The translations under genes and the position numbers were made by a program. A DNA stretch of 64,000 bases, from the NCBI GenBank assembly GCA_937872925.1, contig CALMUT010000277.1, forward strand, positions 34,578-98,577, read 5' to 3'. Origin of the DNA: an uncultured Myxococcales bacterium (GTDB taxonomy: Bacteria; Myxococcota_A; Polyangia; Polyangiales; Polyangiaceae). Each line of letters begins with the position of its first letter. Position 1 is the first letter of the stretch. Below, piece by piece: positions 1 to 8,638 of this stretch. The notes under the pieces were generated by a model that was not told where the DNA came from, searched no databases, and saw only the letters and a list, made by a program, of their open reading frames with translations.

Positions 1-431
1 CCGATCTCGTCGCAAGTCGGGTCCGTCACGATCAGCTCGGGACGCGCTTCGCGGCAGTAGATGATCGTGTTCTGGCGGAAAGTCCGACCGAAGTAGATGG
101 CCTCATCCCGCTCAATGCCGTGCACGAGCCATGCGGGCTCCCGCCACACGCCGTCGGGCTCTTCGTCGTAGCCAACGCAGTGTTCCACGCGGTAGCAGCC
201 CAAAATCAGCAAGTCGCGCATGACTTGGTGGCGACCTTCATTCACGCGCCGCGGTAGCAGCATGGACCGCGGGTTGTAGGCCGTCAGCACCGCGAAGCTC
301 TTCTGCAGCAGGTCCGGTAGCCCCGCTACATCCTTGACAATTTCGCCGTCCATGGAGACACGAAGCAGACCCGTCTCCACCGGCAATTCGTAGACGGTCG
401 CAAAGTAGGAACGGAGTTGGTTCTGATCCAC
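1..431 (-). CDS. DUF3293 domain protein, 3' end outside the window
   Basis: The reading frame begins at a GTG at 431, just downstream of an in-frame stop at 450-452, and runs off the left edge, so about 143 residues are visible and the C-terminus is missing. The visible part carries the landmarks I associate with DUF3293: an AYNPRS segment, an asparagine in a short helix before a DLLILGCYRVE strand, a tryptophan-containing WREPAWLVHGI stretch, then a segment ending GRTFRQNTIIY. The family's function is unknown; members are small soluble bacterial proteins. It is separated from the response regulator gene by 170 bp and is transcribed in the same direction, downstream of it. The family call is from motif recognition only. 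No signal peptide or membrane segment is visible. Confidence 0.7.
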   Translation of the reverse strand, partial: MDQNQLRSYFATVYELPVETGLLRVSMDGEIVKDVAGLPDLLQKSFAVLTAYNPRSMLLPRRVNEGRHQVMRDLLILGCYRVEHCVGYDEEPDGVWREPAWLVHGIERDEAIYFGRTFRQNTIIYCREARPELIVTDPTCDEI

Positions 432-601
432 GGCAGAAATGCTCTTAGCTCAATTGGGGGCGCGCGTTAAGTTCCGAGAAAATCGCCGAACCCGTCCGTC
501 TTGGCGCTCTGCGGGGGTGCTTTGAGGTTCCGAGCAGCCGTGACCCGCACCACCCGATCCGGCAGGTGGGGTTCCGCGCAAACGTGACGGAAGCGCACAA
601 A

Positions 602-1297
602 CTAAGGCTGGAAACGATATCCCACGCCTCGCACGGTCAAGATGTGGCGCGGAGCCGTCGGATCCTCTTCCAACTTGCTGCGCAACTGGAGCACGAAGTT
701 ATCGATGGTTCTGAGCGTTCCGTGGTGCCCAGGGCCCCATACCTTGCCCAAGATCTCATCACGGCTGAGCACCCGTCCTGTGGCTTCCACCAGACACAGC
801 AGCAAGTCGAACTCCGTTGCGGTCAACTCCACAAGAGTTCCCTCACGGGAAACTTCGCGCGTGTCCATGTTGATCTGTAGCGGGCCCAAGGCGAGCTTTC
901 GGTCCGGTTCCGGACGAGCAATCGCATCGCGGCGAAGCACGGCTTTCACGCGCGCGAGAAACTCCGCCAAGCTGAAGGGCTTGGTGATGTAGTCCTCGGC
1001 GCCGAGCTCCAGACCCATGACCTTGTCGATTTCCGCGCCGCGCGCACTGAGCATCACCACCGGTACGCGATTGCCCACGCCGCGAAGGCGGCGCACAACT
1101 TCGAATCCGTTCACCTTCGGTAGCATCACGTCCAAGACTACTAGGGCGAATGCATCCTTGGCCAATGCGTCGAGCGCGGACTCGCCGTCGGCGGCGATCG
1201 CCACATCGTAACCTTCGGCCTCAAGGTTCATGCTGAGTCCGAGCGTGATGCTCTCGTCGTCCTCGACGAGGAGAATTTTCTTGCGGGCATCGGTCAC
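602..1297 (-). CDS. OmpR/PhoB-family response regulator
   Basis: Two-domain response regulator. The N-terminal receiver domain has the acidic pair in LLVEDDES, the phosphoacceptor aspartate in VVLDVMLP, the switch threonine/serine in VMLSARG and the lysine in YITKPF. The C-terminal winged helix (roughly residues 130-230) ends with the typical IRTVRGVGYRF-like segment, here ILTVRGVGYRFQP. I place the start at the GTG at 1297: it overlaps the kinase stop codon in a GTGA arrangement and has GGGAGG seven bases upstream. An ATG at 1318 is in frame but has no ribosome-binding site. It is the last gene of the xseA-aroE-debranching enzyme-kinase-regulator operon, and the adjacent kinase is its probable phosphodonor. 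Targets cannot be deduced. A role in carbon-reserve or stress control would be guesswork from the operon context. Confidence 0.93.
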   Translation of the reverse strand: MTDARKKILLVEDDESITLGLSMNLEAEGYDVAIAADGESALDALAKDAFALVVLDVMLPKVNGFEVVRRLRGVGNRVPVVMLSARGAEIDKVMGLELGAEDYITKPFSLAEFLARVKAVLRRDAIARPEPDRKLALGPLQINMDTREVSREGTLVELTATEFDLLLCLVEATGRVLSRDEILGKVWGPGHHGTLRTIDNFVLQLRSKLEEDPTAPRHILTVRGVGYRFQP

Positions 1298-2223
1298 GCT
1301 TCGGCCTCCCTTTCCCATTCCGCAGGCAGCACCAGAGTGAATGTACTCCCTTCGCCGGGCGCACTGTCTACCTCTACACGACCACGGTGAGCGCGCATGA
1401 CGTGTTTCACGATCGCCAGGCCCAAGCCCGAACCCTCGCGTTCTCGGGCCAATCGGTCGTCGACTCGGTAGAACTTCTGGAAGATGTTCTGGTGTTCCCC
1501 AATTGGGATGCCAGCGCCATTGTCCGCCACGGAGAGGCGCACCTCGTCGGATGTGCGTTGCAGACTCACTGTGATCTTTGGGGGATCTCCGCCGTATTTG
1601 TAGGCGTTCGTGAGCAGGTTGAATACGGCATCCACAAGCGCGGCTCGGTCCGCATGAACCTCGACGCTTTCCTTGGGAAAGTCGCAGCGCACTTCAGCGG
1701 CCCGCCGCTCGCCAACGGGCGAGAATGCCGCGACCGCCTGGCGCACGGCCTGGCGCGCGTCCACAGGCTTGAGCACGAACTCTCGGCGTCCGCTTTCCAT
1801 GCGGCCCCAGTCCAGTAGGCGATCAATCAGCTCCTGCAGCCGAACGCTCTCCTTGGCGAGCCCCTCGATGCACTTCTCTTCGGCCACCGGGTCCCCGCGA
1901 CGGAGCGCGAGAGTCTCCGTAAAGAGACGAATGGAAGTGAGCGGCGTGCGCAGCTCATGGGAAACTTTCGAGACGAAGTCACTTTGGAGCGCCGACAGAT
2001 TCGCCTCACGTCGAACGAAGACCCACACCAAGATGACGCCAGTGGCAGCGGCGCCGCTGAGAGAGATAACCAAGATCCCCATCAAGATGTTGACCTGCGC
2101 TTCGCCGAGGAAGAGCAGAACCGCGCCCACGGTCAGCAGGGAGAAGCTGGGAACAACCACCAGCGCCACCAGCAGGATGACGATGCGCCGGTAGCCCAGC
2201 ATCGAAAGATCCCGGGGCTTCAC
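1294..2223 (-). CDS. Membrane sensor histidine kinase without a large sensor domain
   Basis: Histidine kinase of about 309 residues. Two hydrophobic segments lie near the N-terminus (about residues 10-32 and 38-62), joined by only a few residues, so there is no sizeable periplasmic sensor. The HisKA box follows (SHELRTPLTSIRLF, phospho-His in SHELRTP). The HATPase domain has the N-box NLLTNAYKYGG, the G1 motif DNGAGIP and the G2 motif GSGLGLAIVKHV. The start is a GTG at 2223 that overlaps the stop of the debranching enzyme by 4 nt and has a G-rich ribosome-binding site. A longer reading frame continues upstream to 2955 but only as antisense-like reading through the previous gene in another frame. 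It is 4-nt coupled to the downstream response regulator, which is its likely partner. It may sense membrane state or take a signal from another protein. Confidence 0.93.
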   Translation of the reverse strand: MKPRDLSMLGYRRIVILLVALVVVPSFSLLTVGAVLLFLGEAQVNILMGILVISLSGAAATGVILVWVFVRREANLSALQSDFVSKVSHELRTPLTSIRLFTETLALRRGDPVAEEKCIEGLAKESVRLQELIDRLLDWGRMESGRREFVLKPVDARQAVRQAVAAFSPVGERRAAEVRCDFPKESVEVHADRAALVDAVFNLLTNAYKYGGDPPKITVSLQRTSDEVRLSVADNGAGIPIGEHQNIFQKFYRVDDRLAREREGSGLGLAIVKHVMRAHRGRVEVDSAPGEGSTFTLVLPAEWEREAEA

Positions 2224-4232
2224 GGCCCCCCGTCGAGGCGGGTTTGCCCACTTTCGAGGCTGAGTTCGAGGCGCATGAGGGCGCGCAGGAGCTCTGTTTG
2301 GCTCCACGCTTGTGCGGGGCAGCCGCGCAGGCGATGCGGCGCTTCGCCATCGGCAATTTGACCCAGATGCCCAAGCACCTGGCCGTCCGACAAGGCGGCG
2401 TCCAGAAGATCCCACAGGCGTGACTCGTCCACGGCATCCTCGCGCGCCGCGGTGCGCGCATAGGTCCCGAGCAAATGCGTCCAGGCGGTGCCTTGATGCA
2501 GCGCAGCGGAGCGGGCGTCTGCACCGCCCTCGAAAACCGGCTGGTAGCGCTCGTCGCTGGGCGCAAGGGTCCGGAGCCCTCGGGGGGTCAACAACAACTG
2601 CTCCACTCGCTCCAGGATCGCCGAGCTCTGCCACGACTCGAAGCACTCGGGCGCGACCGAGAGGGCAATGAGCGCGTTGGGGCGAATCGTCGCGTCGGCC
2701 CATGCCGCCGCGGTATCGCCGACAGAACTGATGCAGTCGAAGGGGTAGTCGGTCTCGTTGCACCAAAACCGTTCTTGGAAACTGACCCGGGCGGCCCGAC
2801 TTGAGTCCGCGGCGTCTCGAGCGACCTGATCGTGACCCAGAGTGCCAGAAAGCTCGCTCAAAAACGCCGTGCCACGCACCCATAGCGCCTGGTGTTCCAC
2901 AGCGACTCCCGCACGAACGGTCACGGGTTTGCCAGCGCTGTACGCGTCCATCCAAGAAAGAGGGAAGCTATCCGCCGAGACCGTGGTCAAGAGCCCCTCT
3001 GGGGACGTCCACACCCAGGGGCCCGACGGGCGGCGCAAACGCAGGTAGGCGCGCACCAGAGCAGGCATCAGCACCTCCTGGACGAACACGTGCTCCGCGC
3101 CTTCGCGTTCCACGAACGCCCGGGCAGCTTCGAACAACCACAGCGTCGCATCCGGACTCGGATGCGTGCGGTCTGCGTGCTTGAGATTCAGCGGGAGCAG
3201 ACCTGCGCGCTGTCGGCGACAGCAGGTCGCGAGCAGTTGCCAAGCAATGTTTGCGGATTGCTCGAATAGGCAGAACGCCGGAACGGCAAGCAGGTGATCT
3301 CGCGTTGACGCCCCGAGATCAGGGTAGCCGGCAACCAGGAAGGTCTCGTTCCTGGAGCCGGTTGCGACGTACTCTTGAGCCCCCACGCATGCGATCCGCA
3401 CCAGGGGTGCGTACTCCGGCCCAGGGTCTGCCTTGGCCAGGGCATCGATCGTCTCCTGCATCAGCGCGGCAGGCTGGGCCCGGGGCATTTCCCCAAGCGC
3501 GGTGACGAGGAAGCAAGGTTTTCCCGGTTCGAGCCTTAATTCGAAGGTCCCAGGCGTCCATAGATCTTCTTCGAAGGCGCGATCCTGCGCGCGGTCCTCC
3601 GTGTATTCGAAGCGACGCCACCAGTCCGGGGAACCCATGAAGATCCCGTCATGAGTAAAGTGCACTGGCGGCAGGTCCCGCACTGGCTGCACTTCTACGG
3701 CGCCGGTGCGAAGCGTCACACGCTGTACCATGGCACCGTGCTCATGCATCAACTCGCCCGTCGGCCTCATGGAAAGCAAGGGAGTGAGACTGAGCTGCAC
3801 AGCGTTCTTACCGAACCAATCGTAACGGACGACAAGTGCATTCTTGCGTCGCACCAGACAGAGCTGGCGTTGTAAGATGTGCTTGCCTAGTCGATACGTC
3901 CAACGCGGGATGGGATCTTGATCAAAGCGCACCAGCGAGCGGTAGCCCGGCGTTGGAGCCACGCCGGGGAATCTATGGGTTGAGAGGCGGTGCCGCTTGT
4001 TCCCTACCGTGAGGGTCGTCTCCGCGTGGCTCAGCACAACAACGCGTTTGTTCGGCGGGTCCAGACTGGCAACGAGCAGTCCGTGCTCCCGCCTGGTGTG
4101 CATCAAAGCCAAGGTGCTCATGGAGTAAGCACCGGCGCCATTGGTATGCAGCCATTCGCGCTCGCAGCGATCGAAGTCGCCGTCTGTCTCGACGGCGGCT
4201 CTTGAAAGCGCCGTGGCAGCCACGGGCTTCAT
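2220..4232 (-). CDS. Glycogen debranching enzyme (amylo-alpha-1,6-glucosidase family)
   Basis: About 670 residues, matching the short bacterial/archaeal-type glycogen debranching enzymes: an N-terminal beta domain (REWLHTNGAGAYSMSTL, then RREHGLLVASL near residue 50) followed by a C-terminal (alpha/alpha)6 catalytic domain with LLPLNLKHADRTHPSPDATLW and TPRGLRTLAPSDERYQP. These enzymes hydrolyse alpha-1,6 branch points in glycogen and act in the cytoplasm. The C-terminal part resembles GH15-like barrels, where the acidic catalytic residues lie, but I cannot assign them individually. The start is the ATG at 4232, which overlaps the aroE stop (ATGA) and has GGAGGA immediately upstream; the frame stays open to 4289, inside aroE. 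It is third in the five-gene operon. A link between glycogen mobilisation and the downstream two-component pair is possible but unproven. Confidence 0.85.
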   Translation of the reverse strand: MKPVAATALSRAAVETDGDFDRCEREWLHTNGAGAYSMSTLALMHTRREHGLLVASLDPPNKRVVVLSHAETTLTVGNKRHRLSTHRFPGVAPTPGYRSLVRFDQDPIPRWTYRLGKHILQRQLCLVRRKNALVVRYDWFGKNAVQLSLTPLLSMRPTGELMHEHGAMVQRVTLRTGAVEVQPVRDLPPVHFTHDGIFMGSPDWWRRFEYTEDRAQDRAFEEDLWTPGTFELRLEPGKPCFLVTALGEMPRAQPAALMQETIDALAKADPGPEYAPLVRIACVGAQEYVATGSRNETFLVAGYPDLGASTRDHLLAVPAFCLFEQSANIAWQLLATCCRRQRAGLLPLNLKHADRTHPSPDATLWLFEAARAFVEREGAEHVFVQEVLMPALVRAYLRLRRPSGPWVWTSPEGLLTTVSADSFPLSWMDAYSAGKPVTVRAGVAVEHQALWVRGTAFLSELSGTLGHDQVARDAADSSRAARVSFQERFWCNETDYPFDCISSVGDTAAAWADATIRPNALIALSVAPECFESWQSSAILERVEQLLLTPRGLRTLAPSDERYQPVFEGGADARSAALHQGTAWTHLLGTYARTAAREDAVDESRLWDLLDAALSDGQVLGHLGQIADGEAPHRLRGCPAQAWSQTELLRALMRLELSLESGQTRLDGGP

Positions 4233-5065
4233 ATTTCCTCCAAAACCGCGCGCAACATGTCCTCGCGCGGCGGGTCTACCCCAAGCCACAGACCCAGGGC
4301 ATGCGCTGCCTGCCCCGCAAGCATCTGAGCGCCACCTTCGGCTCGATAGCCACGGCGCCCCGCTTCCCGCAAAAACTCAGTAACTTTAGGCACATAGACA
4401 ACATCGAGGGCGAGGGCCTCAGGTCCGAGCCGTTCCCAGGGCACCCAGCCGAGCACGGCTGCGGCCGCGCCCGGGTCCACCATCTCCGTACTCGTCGCTT
4501 GGACCACCGCGCTGAGGGGGGCCCCGTCAAGCACCGCACGCACCTCCTCGGGAGGGACCGCGCGGGCCGAGGGGAGGTCGAACGCCGCGCGCCCCGCGGC
4601 AGCTCGAAAGCCGCGCGCCGTGACGATCACAGACGGCACGCCCACCTCGACGAGCGCACAGACAGCGGCCCTCGCCGCTCCGCCATTGCCGAGTACGAGC
4701 GCTGCACCGGAGGAGAGGCCATGGGCGTGAAAGCGCTCGACCAACGCAATCATGTCCGTGTTGTAGGCGACCGTCTGGTCGCGCTGACGCACCAGGACGT
4801 TCGCCGCCCCAACCCGCTCAGCGCTCGCGTGCAGGGAGTCGACGAACGAAAGCACACTGCGCTTATGAGGGATGGTGACGTTTGCACCGTGCAGTGTGCC
4901 ATCCGCAAGCTGCCGCACCGCTTGCGCAAGGCTCGGCGCGTCAGGACACTCCAAAAGCCCATAGCGATGTGGCAGTCCGAGCGCAGCAAACGCAGCGTGC
5001 ATCAACCGCGGCGAGAGCGAGTGCGCGACGGGATAGCCCAAGAGCGCAAACGAGAGTGCAGTCAC
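4229..5065 (-). CDS. aroE: Shikimate dehydrogenase
   Basis: 278 residues, the usual AroE length. It reduces 3-dehydroshikimate to shikimate with NADPH in the chorismate pathway. The N-terminal substrate domain has the GYPVAHSLSP motif, the NVTIPHK motif containing the catalytic lysine, and AANVLV. The Rossmann domain has VLGNGGAARAAV, although the usual G-A-G-G is here G-N-G-G. The C-terminal AEGGAQMLAGQAAHAL corresponds to the conserved GxxMLxxQ segment. The start is a GTG at 5065 that overlaps the xseA stop in a GTGA arrangement, with a G-rich tract (GGGGGAGGA) directly upstream. The neighbours xseA and the debranching enzyme have no pathway link to shikimate metabolism, so the coupling may be for expression economy. 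Confidence 0.93.
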   Translation of the reverse strand: MTALSFALLGYPVAHSLSPRLMHAAFAALGLPHRYGLLECPDAPSLAQAVRQLADGTLHGANVTIPHKRSVLSFVDSLHASAERVGAANVLVRQRDQTVAYNTDMIALVERFHAHGLSSGAALVLGNGGAARAAVCALVEVGVPSVIVTARGFRAAAGRAAFDLPSARAVPPEEVRAVLDGAPLSAVVQATSTEMVDPGAAAAVLGWVPWERLGPEALALDVVYVPKVTEFLREAGRRGYRAEGGAQMLAGQAAHALGLWLGVDPPREDMLRAVLEEI

Positions 5066-6408
5066 TCCTCCCCCTCGTGCTTGCGGACCGCGGTGACTTG
5101 GGCATCGAAGCTGCCTCGATGCACCCGCACTCGCAACGGCTGCCCAATCTGCAACTCCGCCGCATCGCGCACGGCGCGCAGTTCTTGGTCGGTGGCAATG
5201 GCGTATCCGCGGCTGAGTATCGATAGCGGCGAGAGGCCATGCAGGCGCGCCGCCTCGCGGGCCAAATCCGCGCGCAGTCCGCGCAGCAGTAGCTTGTTTT
5301 GATGCAGCAATCCCTCGCGGAGGGGCCCCAGCCGACCGCGACTGTCTGAAAGCAATACCCGGGGGTGCCGTGCGGCAAGGCGTGCCCGCAACGCATCGAT
5401 CTCTCGGCGCGACCGACCCACGCGGCTTCGCAGCAAGTTTCCTAGGGAATGGCCGAGTTCGTCCAAGCGCTGCTGCCGCTCGGCAATCAGGAAACGCGGG
5501 TCAGCGAGGCGCCGCTCTATGCGTACGAGTCGTGCGCGGTGTTCCGCCGCAAGCGCCTGCGCCGCTCGAGCCAGTTGGCGCGTCGTCTTGGCGAGCATGG
5601 CCTGCTGCGCCAGCGCGTCCGGGATCACCAACTCTGCTGCTTGGGAAGGAGTGGCCGCGCGTACATCCGCAACTAGATCTGCGAGGGTTGTATCGATCTC
5701 GTGGCCGACGGCGCTGACGACCGGCATGCGCATGCAAGCTAGCCGTCGCACCACCCGTTCGTCGTTAAAGGCCATCAAGTCTTCGAAAGAACCACCGCCG
5801 CGACCCACGATGGCAACGTCCACGAAGGGGTGCCGGTCGAGCAAATCCAGGGCGTCGAGCAAGCTGCGCACGGCGCCCTCTCCCTGAACTTGTGCCGCTG
5901 CAAGTATGAGATGCCCGCCCCCACGCCGGAACGCGACACTGCGAATGTCGTGGAAGGCCGCGCCCGCGGAGCTGGTCACCACACCGACAGCGCGCGGCTG
6001 GGCGGGCAGTGCGCGCTTCCGCTCCGGGGCGAAAAGACCCTCGGATTGGAGCTTTTCCTTCAGGCGCTCGAGGGCTTCGAGTAGCGCGCCGCGGCCAGCC
6101 GGACGCAGACGAGAGCCGACCCACTGCAAGCGTCCCCGAGGCGCCCACACCGTCGCTCGGCCGGCAATTTGCACCCGCGCCCCATCGACGAGGTGTTTGC
6201 GCGCGCGCGTGGCGTCCATCCGATACAGAACGCAGTCAATCACGGCGTCTTCGTTCTCGTCCTTGAGCACGAAGTATGCGTGCCCACTGGCAGCGATTCG
6301 GAGCGAGCCGATCTCGCCCTCCACCCACGTTTCGGTGGTGGCACGCTCGACAGCACGGCGAAGCCTCCGATCGAGCTCCGCTACGCCAATGACCTCTTCC
6401 GTGTTCAT
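5062..6408 (-). CDS. xseA: Exodeoxyribonuclease VII large subunit
   Basis: About 448 residues. The N-terminal OB-fold domain (VIGVAELDRRLRRAVE, WVEGEIGSLR, GHAYFVLKDE, VQIAGRATVWAPRGRLQ) is followed by the catalytic region with GVVTSSAGAAFHDI, the conserved VGRGGGSFEDLMAFNDE and SAVGHEIDTTLADLVAD, then a long helical C-terminus ending in a LSRGYAIA segment. This matches XseA, which with several XseB subunits degrades single-stranded DNA to oligonucleotides in repair. The ATG at 6408 begins the MNTEEVIGVAEL conserved N-terminus; the open frame reaches 6558 but the extra stretch is low-complexity intergenic sequence. It is the first gene of a five-gene operon. xseB, often adjacent, is not seen in this window. 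Confidence 0.93.
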   Translation of the reverse strand: MNTEEVIGVAELDRRLRRAVERATTETWVEGEIGSLRIAASGHAYFVLKDENEDAVIDCVLYRMDATRARKHLVDGARVQIAGRATVWAPRGRLQWVGSRLRPAGRGALLEALERLKEKLQSEGLFAPERKRALPAQPRAVGVVTSSAGAAFHDIRSVAFRRGGGHLILAAAQVQGEGAVRSLLDALDLLDRHPFVDVAIVGRGGGSFEDLMAFNDERVVRRLACMRMPVVSAVGHEIDTTLADLVADVRAATPSQAAELVIPDALAQQAMLAKTTRQLARAAQALAAEHRARLVRIERRLADPRFLIAERQQRLDELGHSLGNLLRSRVGRSRREIDALRARLAARHPRVLLSDSRGRLGPLREGLLHQNKLLLRGLRADLAREAARLHGLSPLSILSRGYAIATDQELRAVRDAAELQIGQPLRVRVHRGSFDAQVTAVRKHEGEE

Positions 6409-6558
6409 CCCCGCGCGGCTTATAGCGCAGCTTTCAGCCTGGGCGCGCGGAGCCTTTGCCTCGGCCCCCGGCCCGGCTGCGTTTCGCCACGTGCCGCTGA
6501 GCGCGGGAGCCCCCATCCGGCGAGAAGCAAGCGGCAGGGGTTCTGCAAAAACAACCAC

Positions 6559-6571
6559 TTGTCCCTGACAA
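6559..6571. promoter_or_regulatory. Inverted repeat in the xseA / TauE divergent promoter region
   Basis: TTGTC-CCT-GACAA is a perfect 5-bp inverted repeat with a 3-bp centre. It lies in the 209-bp region between the divergent starts of xseA (6408) and the small membrane gene (6618), where promoters for both operons must lie. It could be an operator for a dimeric regulator. The arms are short and chance occurrence is possible. I saw no convincing sigma-70 element pair around it. Confidence 0.25.
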
Positions 6572-6617
6572 AGGCGCTAGAACTGCCTATGGCCATTGGG
6601 ACGCGAGGCAAACGGCA

Positions 6618-6767
6618 ATGAGTCAAAGCATTCCCTACATCGCTGCCTGCGTCCTGGTACCCGCGCTATGGGGCGTGCTGATGTACTTCGTTTTCGGTTG
6701 GTGGCAGCGGCGCCGCCAAGGCAAAGCGCTCGAAAACCGCCCGCCACCCATCGATTACTCAATCTAG
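6618..6767 (+). CDS. Small single-pass membrane protein, 49 residues
   Basis: A short ATG-initiated frame encoding 49 residues and ending TAG at 6765. It has one hydrophobic segment (IAACVLVPALWGVLMYFVFGWW, about residues 7-28), then a basic QRRRQGK stretch that would sit in the cytoplasm, then a proline-rich tail PPPIDYSI. This is the composition of a small inner-membrane accessory protein. It stops only 3 bp before the start of the TauE/SafE exporter, so the two are almost certainly cotranscribed, and it may be a subunit or assembly partner of the exporter. I recognise no named family. No strong ribosome-binding site precedes it. The coding call rests on the hydrophobic-plus-basic pattern and the tight spacing. 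Confidence 0.6.
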   Translation: MSQSIPYIAACVLVPALWGVLMYFVFGWWQRRRQGKALENRPPPIDYSI

Positions 6768-6770
6768 GCC

Positions 6771-7667
6771 ATGTACCTCGACGTCGCGGGACAGCCCGTG
6801 AGCATTCTCGCTCTGGCCGGCCTTGGGATCGTGGTCGGATTGATCGCCGGCATGTTCGGCGTGGGTGGCGGCTTCGTATTGACTCCGCTGCTGGCGACTG
6901 TGCTTGGGGTTCCCTTGCCAATCGCAGTGGGCAGCGGGCTGTGTCAGATGATCGGGACCGCTACGGTATCGGTGCTGCGACACCAGCGGTTGGGTCAGGG
7001 AGAATTGCGCTTCGATTGGCTCATGCTGCTGCCCAGCATCATCGGCACGGCTGCGGGTGCCAAAACCGTCGAAGCGCTGGCCGGCGCGGGCAGCGTGCAG
7101 CTCTTCGGCAAGACCATGCCGCTAGTAGTGCTCGTTTTGTACGGCGCGTACGCCCTCTTCCTTTTTGGAAGCGGGGGCGCGCTGGCCAAGCGCGCAAACT
7201 CGAAGGTGGAGGAGCTGGGCTATGTGCGGCGCGGCCCGCTGGCGCGGCTGGCGGTGCCACCATACGTCGACTTTCCGCGCGTCCCGCTGTCGCGCGTGTC
7301 CGCAATCGTCGTGGCGTACGTCGGACTCGGGCTTGGTTTCCTCAGCGGACTGCTCGGCGTGGGCGGAGGGATCGCCCTGATGCCCGCGCTCTTGTTCGGG
7401 TTTGGCTTCCCGCTGCGGCAGGCCGCCGGCACGGGTATCGTCGTCTTGTTGGTCACCAGCGCCTCCGGCACCGTTTTCCACGCTTACCAAGGCAATGTGC
7501 ACCTGGGGCTGTCCATGGTCTTGGCGGTGGGGGCTAGCTTGAGCGCTCAGGTGGGCGCTCTGCTGACCGCAAAACTTCCTCCACGCTTCCTCCGCGCGGG
7601 CCTCAGTTGGCTGATCCTCGGGACGCTCGTCACCATCGCATACGATTTCGCCGCCCAGTTCTGGTAA
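6771..7667 (+). CDS. TauE/SafE-family membrane transporter
   Basis: 298 residues with about eight hydrophobic segments in two halves. Each half opens with the family's glycine-rich motif: VGLIAGMFGVGGGFVLTPLL near residue 23 and LGFLSGLLGVGGGIALMPALL near residue 190. This internal repeat is diagnostic for the TauE/SafE (DUF81) family, whose members export sulfite, sulfoacetate or other small anions across the inner membrane. A hydrophilic cytoplasmic loop of about 40 residues joins the halves. It sits 3 bp after the 49-residue membrane peptide and 11 bp before cysteine synthase, so a role in sulfur-compound traffic fits the context. The substrate is inference; the family also includes transporters of unrelated or unknown anions. 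Confidence 0.88.
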   Translation: MYLDVAGQPVSILALAGLGIVVGLIAGMFGVGGGFVLTPLLATVLGVPLPIAVGSGLCQMIGTATVSVLRHQRLGQGELRFDWLMLLPSIIGTAAGAKTVEALAGAGSVQLFGKTMPLVVLVLYGAYALFLFGSGGALAKRANSKVEELGYVRRGPLARLAVPPYVDFPRVPLSRVSAIVVAYVGLGLGFLSGLLGVGGGIALMPALLFGFGFPLRQAAGTGIVVLLVTSASGTVFHAYQGNVHLGLSMVLAVGASLSAQVGALLTAKLPPRFLRAGLSWLILGTLVTIAYDFAAQFW

Positions 7668-7678
7668 CTGCTTCTGCC

Positions 7679-8605
7679 ATGCTGCTCTCGAACATCGCCG
7701 ACGTGATCGGCGGCACGCCGCTCATCTCGCTTCAGCGTCTCTCCGCAGAAGTGGGCGCTACGTTGCTGGCGAAGCTGGAGGGAGTGAACCCAGCGGGCAG
7801 CGTCAAAGACCGCGTCGCACGTTCGATGGTCGAAGACGCAGAACGGCGGGGCGTGCTCGAACCCGGGGCGACCTTGGTGGAGGCGACGAGCGGCAATACC
7901 GGCATTGCTCTTGCAATGATGGCCGCTGCTCGAGGCTACCGCCTGATCTTGACCATGCCTGAGGCCATGAGTCGCGAGCGCGTGCAACTGCTGCGCGCTT
8001 ATGGGGCCGAGGTTGTGCGTACGCCCGGCACGCTGATGCAGCCCGCGGTGGAGCAAGCGCAGCTCCTGGCGGCAAGCACGCCTGGTTCTTTCGTACTCGG
8101 ACAGTTCGACAACCCTGCGAACCCGATGGCCCACGAACTCACCACGGCCGAAGAGATCCTCGCGGACACGGACGGCGCGTTCGACTACTTCGTGGCCGGC
8201 ATCGGCACCGGCGGCACCATCACTGGCGTCGGGCGCGTACTGAAGCGTCGCTCGCCCGACACCACCGTGGTTGGCGTGGAGCCCGAGGGCGCGGCGGTGC
8301 TCAGCGGCTCAAAAGCCACGGGGCATCACCTGCAAGGCATCGGTGCCGGCTTCATCCCCAAGGTGTTGGATCGGCGCGTGATCGATCAGGTCCGGGTAGC
8401 GACGGAAAAAAATGCGCTCGCCGCTGCGCGGCGACTGGCTCGAACCGAGGGCATTCTTGCAGGGATCTCAAGCGGGGCTGCGCTGAGCGCAGCATTGGAA
8501 GTCGCCGCGAGCAGCAAAGGCCAGGGCAAACGCATCGTGGTGGTCTTGCCGGACGGCGGTGAACGCTACGCCTCCACGGCGCTGTTCGAGGCCCTCGCGC
8601 TGTGA
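7679..8605 (+). CDS. cysK: Cysteine synthase (O-acetylserine sulfhydrylase)
   Basis: 308 residues, typical of CysK. PLP-dependent fold type II enzyme: the Schiff-base lysine is in NPAGSVKDRVA, the substrate loop is EATSGNTGIALAM, the phosphate-binding loop is GIGTGGTITGVGR, and SSGAAL lies near the C-terminus. It makes cysteine from O-acetylserine and sulfide. The start is the ATG at 7679 (MLLSNIADVIGGTPLI), the conserved CysK N-terminus. The frame is open further upstream but that part overlaps the exporter's C-terminus. A related enzyme such as CysM or cystathionine beta-synthase is possible, but there is no CBS domain and the length suits CysK. The upstream exporter suggests a sulfur-handling group. 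Confidence 0.92.
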   Translation: MLLSNIADVIGGTPLISLQRLSAEVGATLLAKLEGVNPAGSVKDRVARSMVEDAERRGVLEPGATLVEATSGNTGIALAMMAAARGYRLILTMPEAMSRERVQLLRAYGAEVVRTPGTLMQPAVEQAQLLAASTPGSFVLGQFDNPANPMAHELTTAEEILADTDGAFDYFVAGIGTGGTITGVGRVLKRRSPDTTVVGVEPEGAAVLSGSKATGHHLQGIGAGFIPKVLDRRVIDQVRVATEKNALAAARRLARTEGILAGISSGAALSAALEVAASSKGQGKRIVVVLPDGGERYASTALFEALAL

Positions 8606-8638
8606 ACGTCTCCGGTTTTGGGGTATGAGCCGGGCGCC

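Noticed and set aside
2224..2955. N-terminal extension of the histidine kinase
   Set aside because: It overlaps the debranching enzyme in another frame and is Arg-rich with no recognised domain.
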